Part shown: positions 12,647 through 13,149 of the stretch, one piece after another
How positions within the stretch are numbered: the stretch's first letter is position 1
How the letters are laid out: each line of letters starts with the position of its first letter
Assembly (NCBI GenBank): GCA_011775825.1
Contig: JAABYK010000423.1
Location: 2,149 to 15,297 of the forward strand
DNA: 13,149 nt
Direction: 5' to 3'
Source: Candidatus Zhuqueibacterota bacterium
GTDB taxonomy: Bacteria > Zhuqueibacterota > Zhuqueibacteria > Oceanimicrobiales > Oceanimicrobiaceae
The notes under the pieces: model-generated
What the model was told of the DNA's origin: nothing
The model's input: only the letters and a program-made list of their open reading frames with translations
The model's database searches: none
Program-made: the position numbers and the translations under genes

Positions 12647-13149
12647 TCATATGATTTCGATCTTCTCATTTTTTACCCAACCCACCTTGCCATCAGCAAG
12701 TCGGATCTTGACCCATCTTCCTTGTTGATCCTTCACCTCTACTTTCACACCCTCATGCAGCGTAAACATTTCGGTGGCCGTGTTGTTCGGCTCGTTTCGA
12801 ATATCCACTTTTGGGATCAACACGATGGCTTCCAGTTTGTTTTCGTTTTCGTATATTCTCAACGCTAATAGACTTGCAAATACGACAAGTAACACACCGG
12901 ATATTATGATGGCGGTGAGATTACCTCGACGAAATGCCTTCGATCTTCTCAATATTCGATAAACTAACAACGTCACTAAAGCTACATACATCACTCCGGT
13001 AAGAACCCCAAGCATGGGCAAACTTATTAGATTTGCAAAATCATATATCCAGGCCGCAAAAAAAACTCGAGGTATTTCCGGGATTCGATCTACCACAGAT
13101 AGATTTGCCAGTTCAAGATTAAAATTTACATCTTCATTTTTGGGATTTA
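12647..13149 (-). CDS. BatE-like TPR/SH3 membrane protein, 5' end cut off by window edge
   Basis: The frame is open to the right edge, giving 166 visible residues; a GTG inside it at 13096 is probably not the start, because the upstream residues are meaningful. They read Asn-Pro-Lys-Asn-Glu-Asp-Val-Asn-Phe-Asn-Leu-Glu-Leu-Ala, the end of a TPR unit as in BatE of the Bacteroides aerotolerance (bat) operon, followed by Val-Asp-Arg-Ile-Pro, also typical there. Two membrane helices follow (roughly 13030-12965 and 12925-12860 in DNA terms). Then comes a C-terminal bacterial SH3 domain with Val-Asp-Ile-Arg-Asn-Glu-Pro and Gly-Lys-Val-Gly-Trp-Val. BatE works with MoxR/BatA-D proteins in envelope stress or chaperone-like roles; those genes would be expected to the right, outside the window. 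Assignment as BatE is likely, but rests on the C-terminal part only. Confidence 0.72.
   Translation of the reverse strand, partial: NPKNEDVNFNLELANLSVVDRIPEIPRVFFAAWIYDFANLISLPMLGVLTGVMYVALVTLLVYRILRRSKAFRRGNLTAIIISGVLLVVFASLLALRIYENENKLEAIVLIPKVDIRNEPNNTATEMFTLHEGVKVEVKDQQGRWVKIRLADGKVGWVKNEKIEII

Noticed and set aside
12647..13096. 149-aa protein starting at the GTG at 13096
   Set aside because: The frame is open to the window edge, and the upstream residues read as the end of a TPR unit, so the gene is a 5'-truncated longer protein.

Overview
All genes recognised here lie on the minus strand, so the window is transcribed from its right end to its left. The content points to an uncultured bacterium with a Gram-negative envelope, probably in or near the FCB group (KSB1/Calditrichota-like lineages). 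Reasons are a GWxTD-domain TPR protein, a PorV/FadL-like outer-membrane protein, a TonB with a long charged linker, a BatE-like TPR/SH3 protein, two lipoproteins and a multihaem cytochrome. The phylum is an inference from gene families; no rRNA or marker gene is present. TGA serves as an ordinary stop for several genes, for example the 248-aa barrel protein, the SDR and the GWxTD protein.

Right part (13149 to about 7750): the 3' end of a BatE-like protein, a TonB energy transducer, a lipoprotein with an acidic then Tyr/His-rich then extremely basic tail, an outer-membrane barrel directly behind it, and a second lipoprotein. A strong rho-independent terminator follows at 7757-7794. This is an envelope block: inner-membrane energy coupling, outer-membrane barrel and anchored lipoproteins.

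Middle (7560 to 4027): a secreted TPR/GWxTD protein, followed 63 bp later by the most notable gene in the window. Conventional ORF calling would start that gene at 5094 and miss its front end. The same frame stays open upstream to a Met at 5403 with a GGAGG ribosome-binding site. It is interrupted only by one TGA at 5248-5250, inside Pro-Cys-Gly-[TGA]-Lys, exactly where a Cys would be expected. Immediately downstream lie G+C-rich hairpins suitable as a bacterial SECIS. I therefore read it as a 458-aa selenoprotein: a membrane-anchored, UshA-like degenerate metallophosphatase domain with Sec52, fused to a C-terminal tetrahaem cytochrome c domain.

Left part (3980 to 1): an RmlC-like cupin epimerase, an SDR whose catalytic Tyr and Lys are replaced, a small outer-membrane barrel, and a penicillin-acylase-family Ntn hydrolase that runs off the window edge. 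Spacing is short (22-93 bp), so these may be co-transcribed with the genes above, but no common pathway is evident. No rRNA, tRNA, CRISPR array, transposase or phage gene was seen, and no gene-free stretch exceeds 300 bp.
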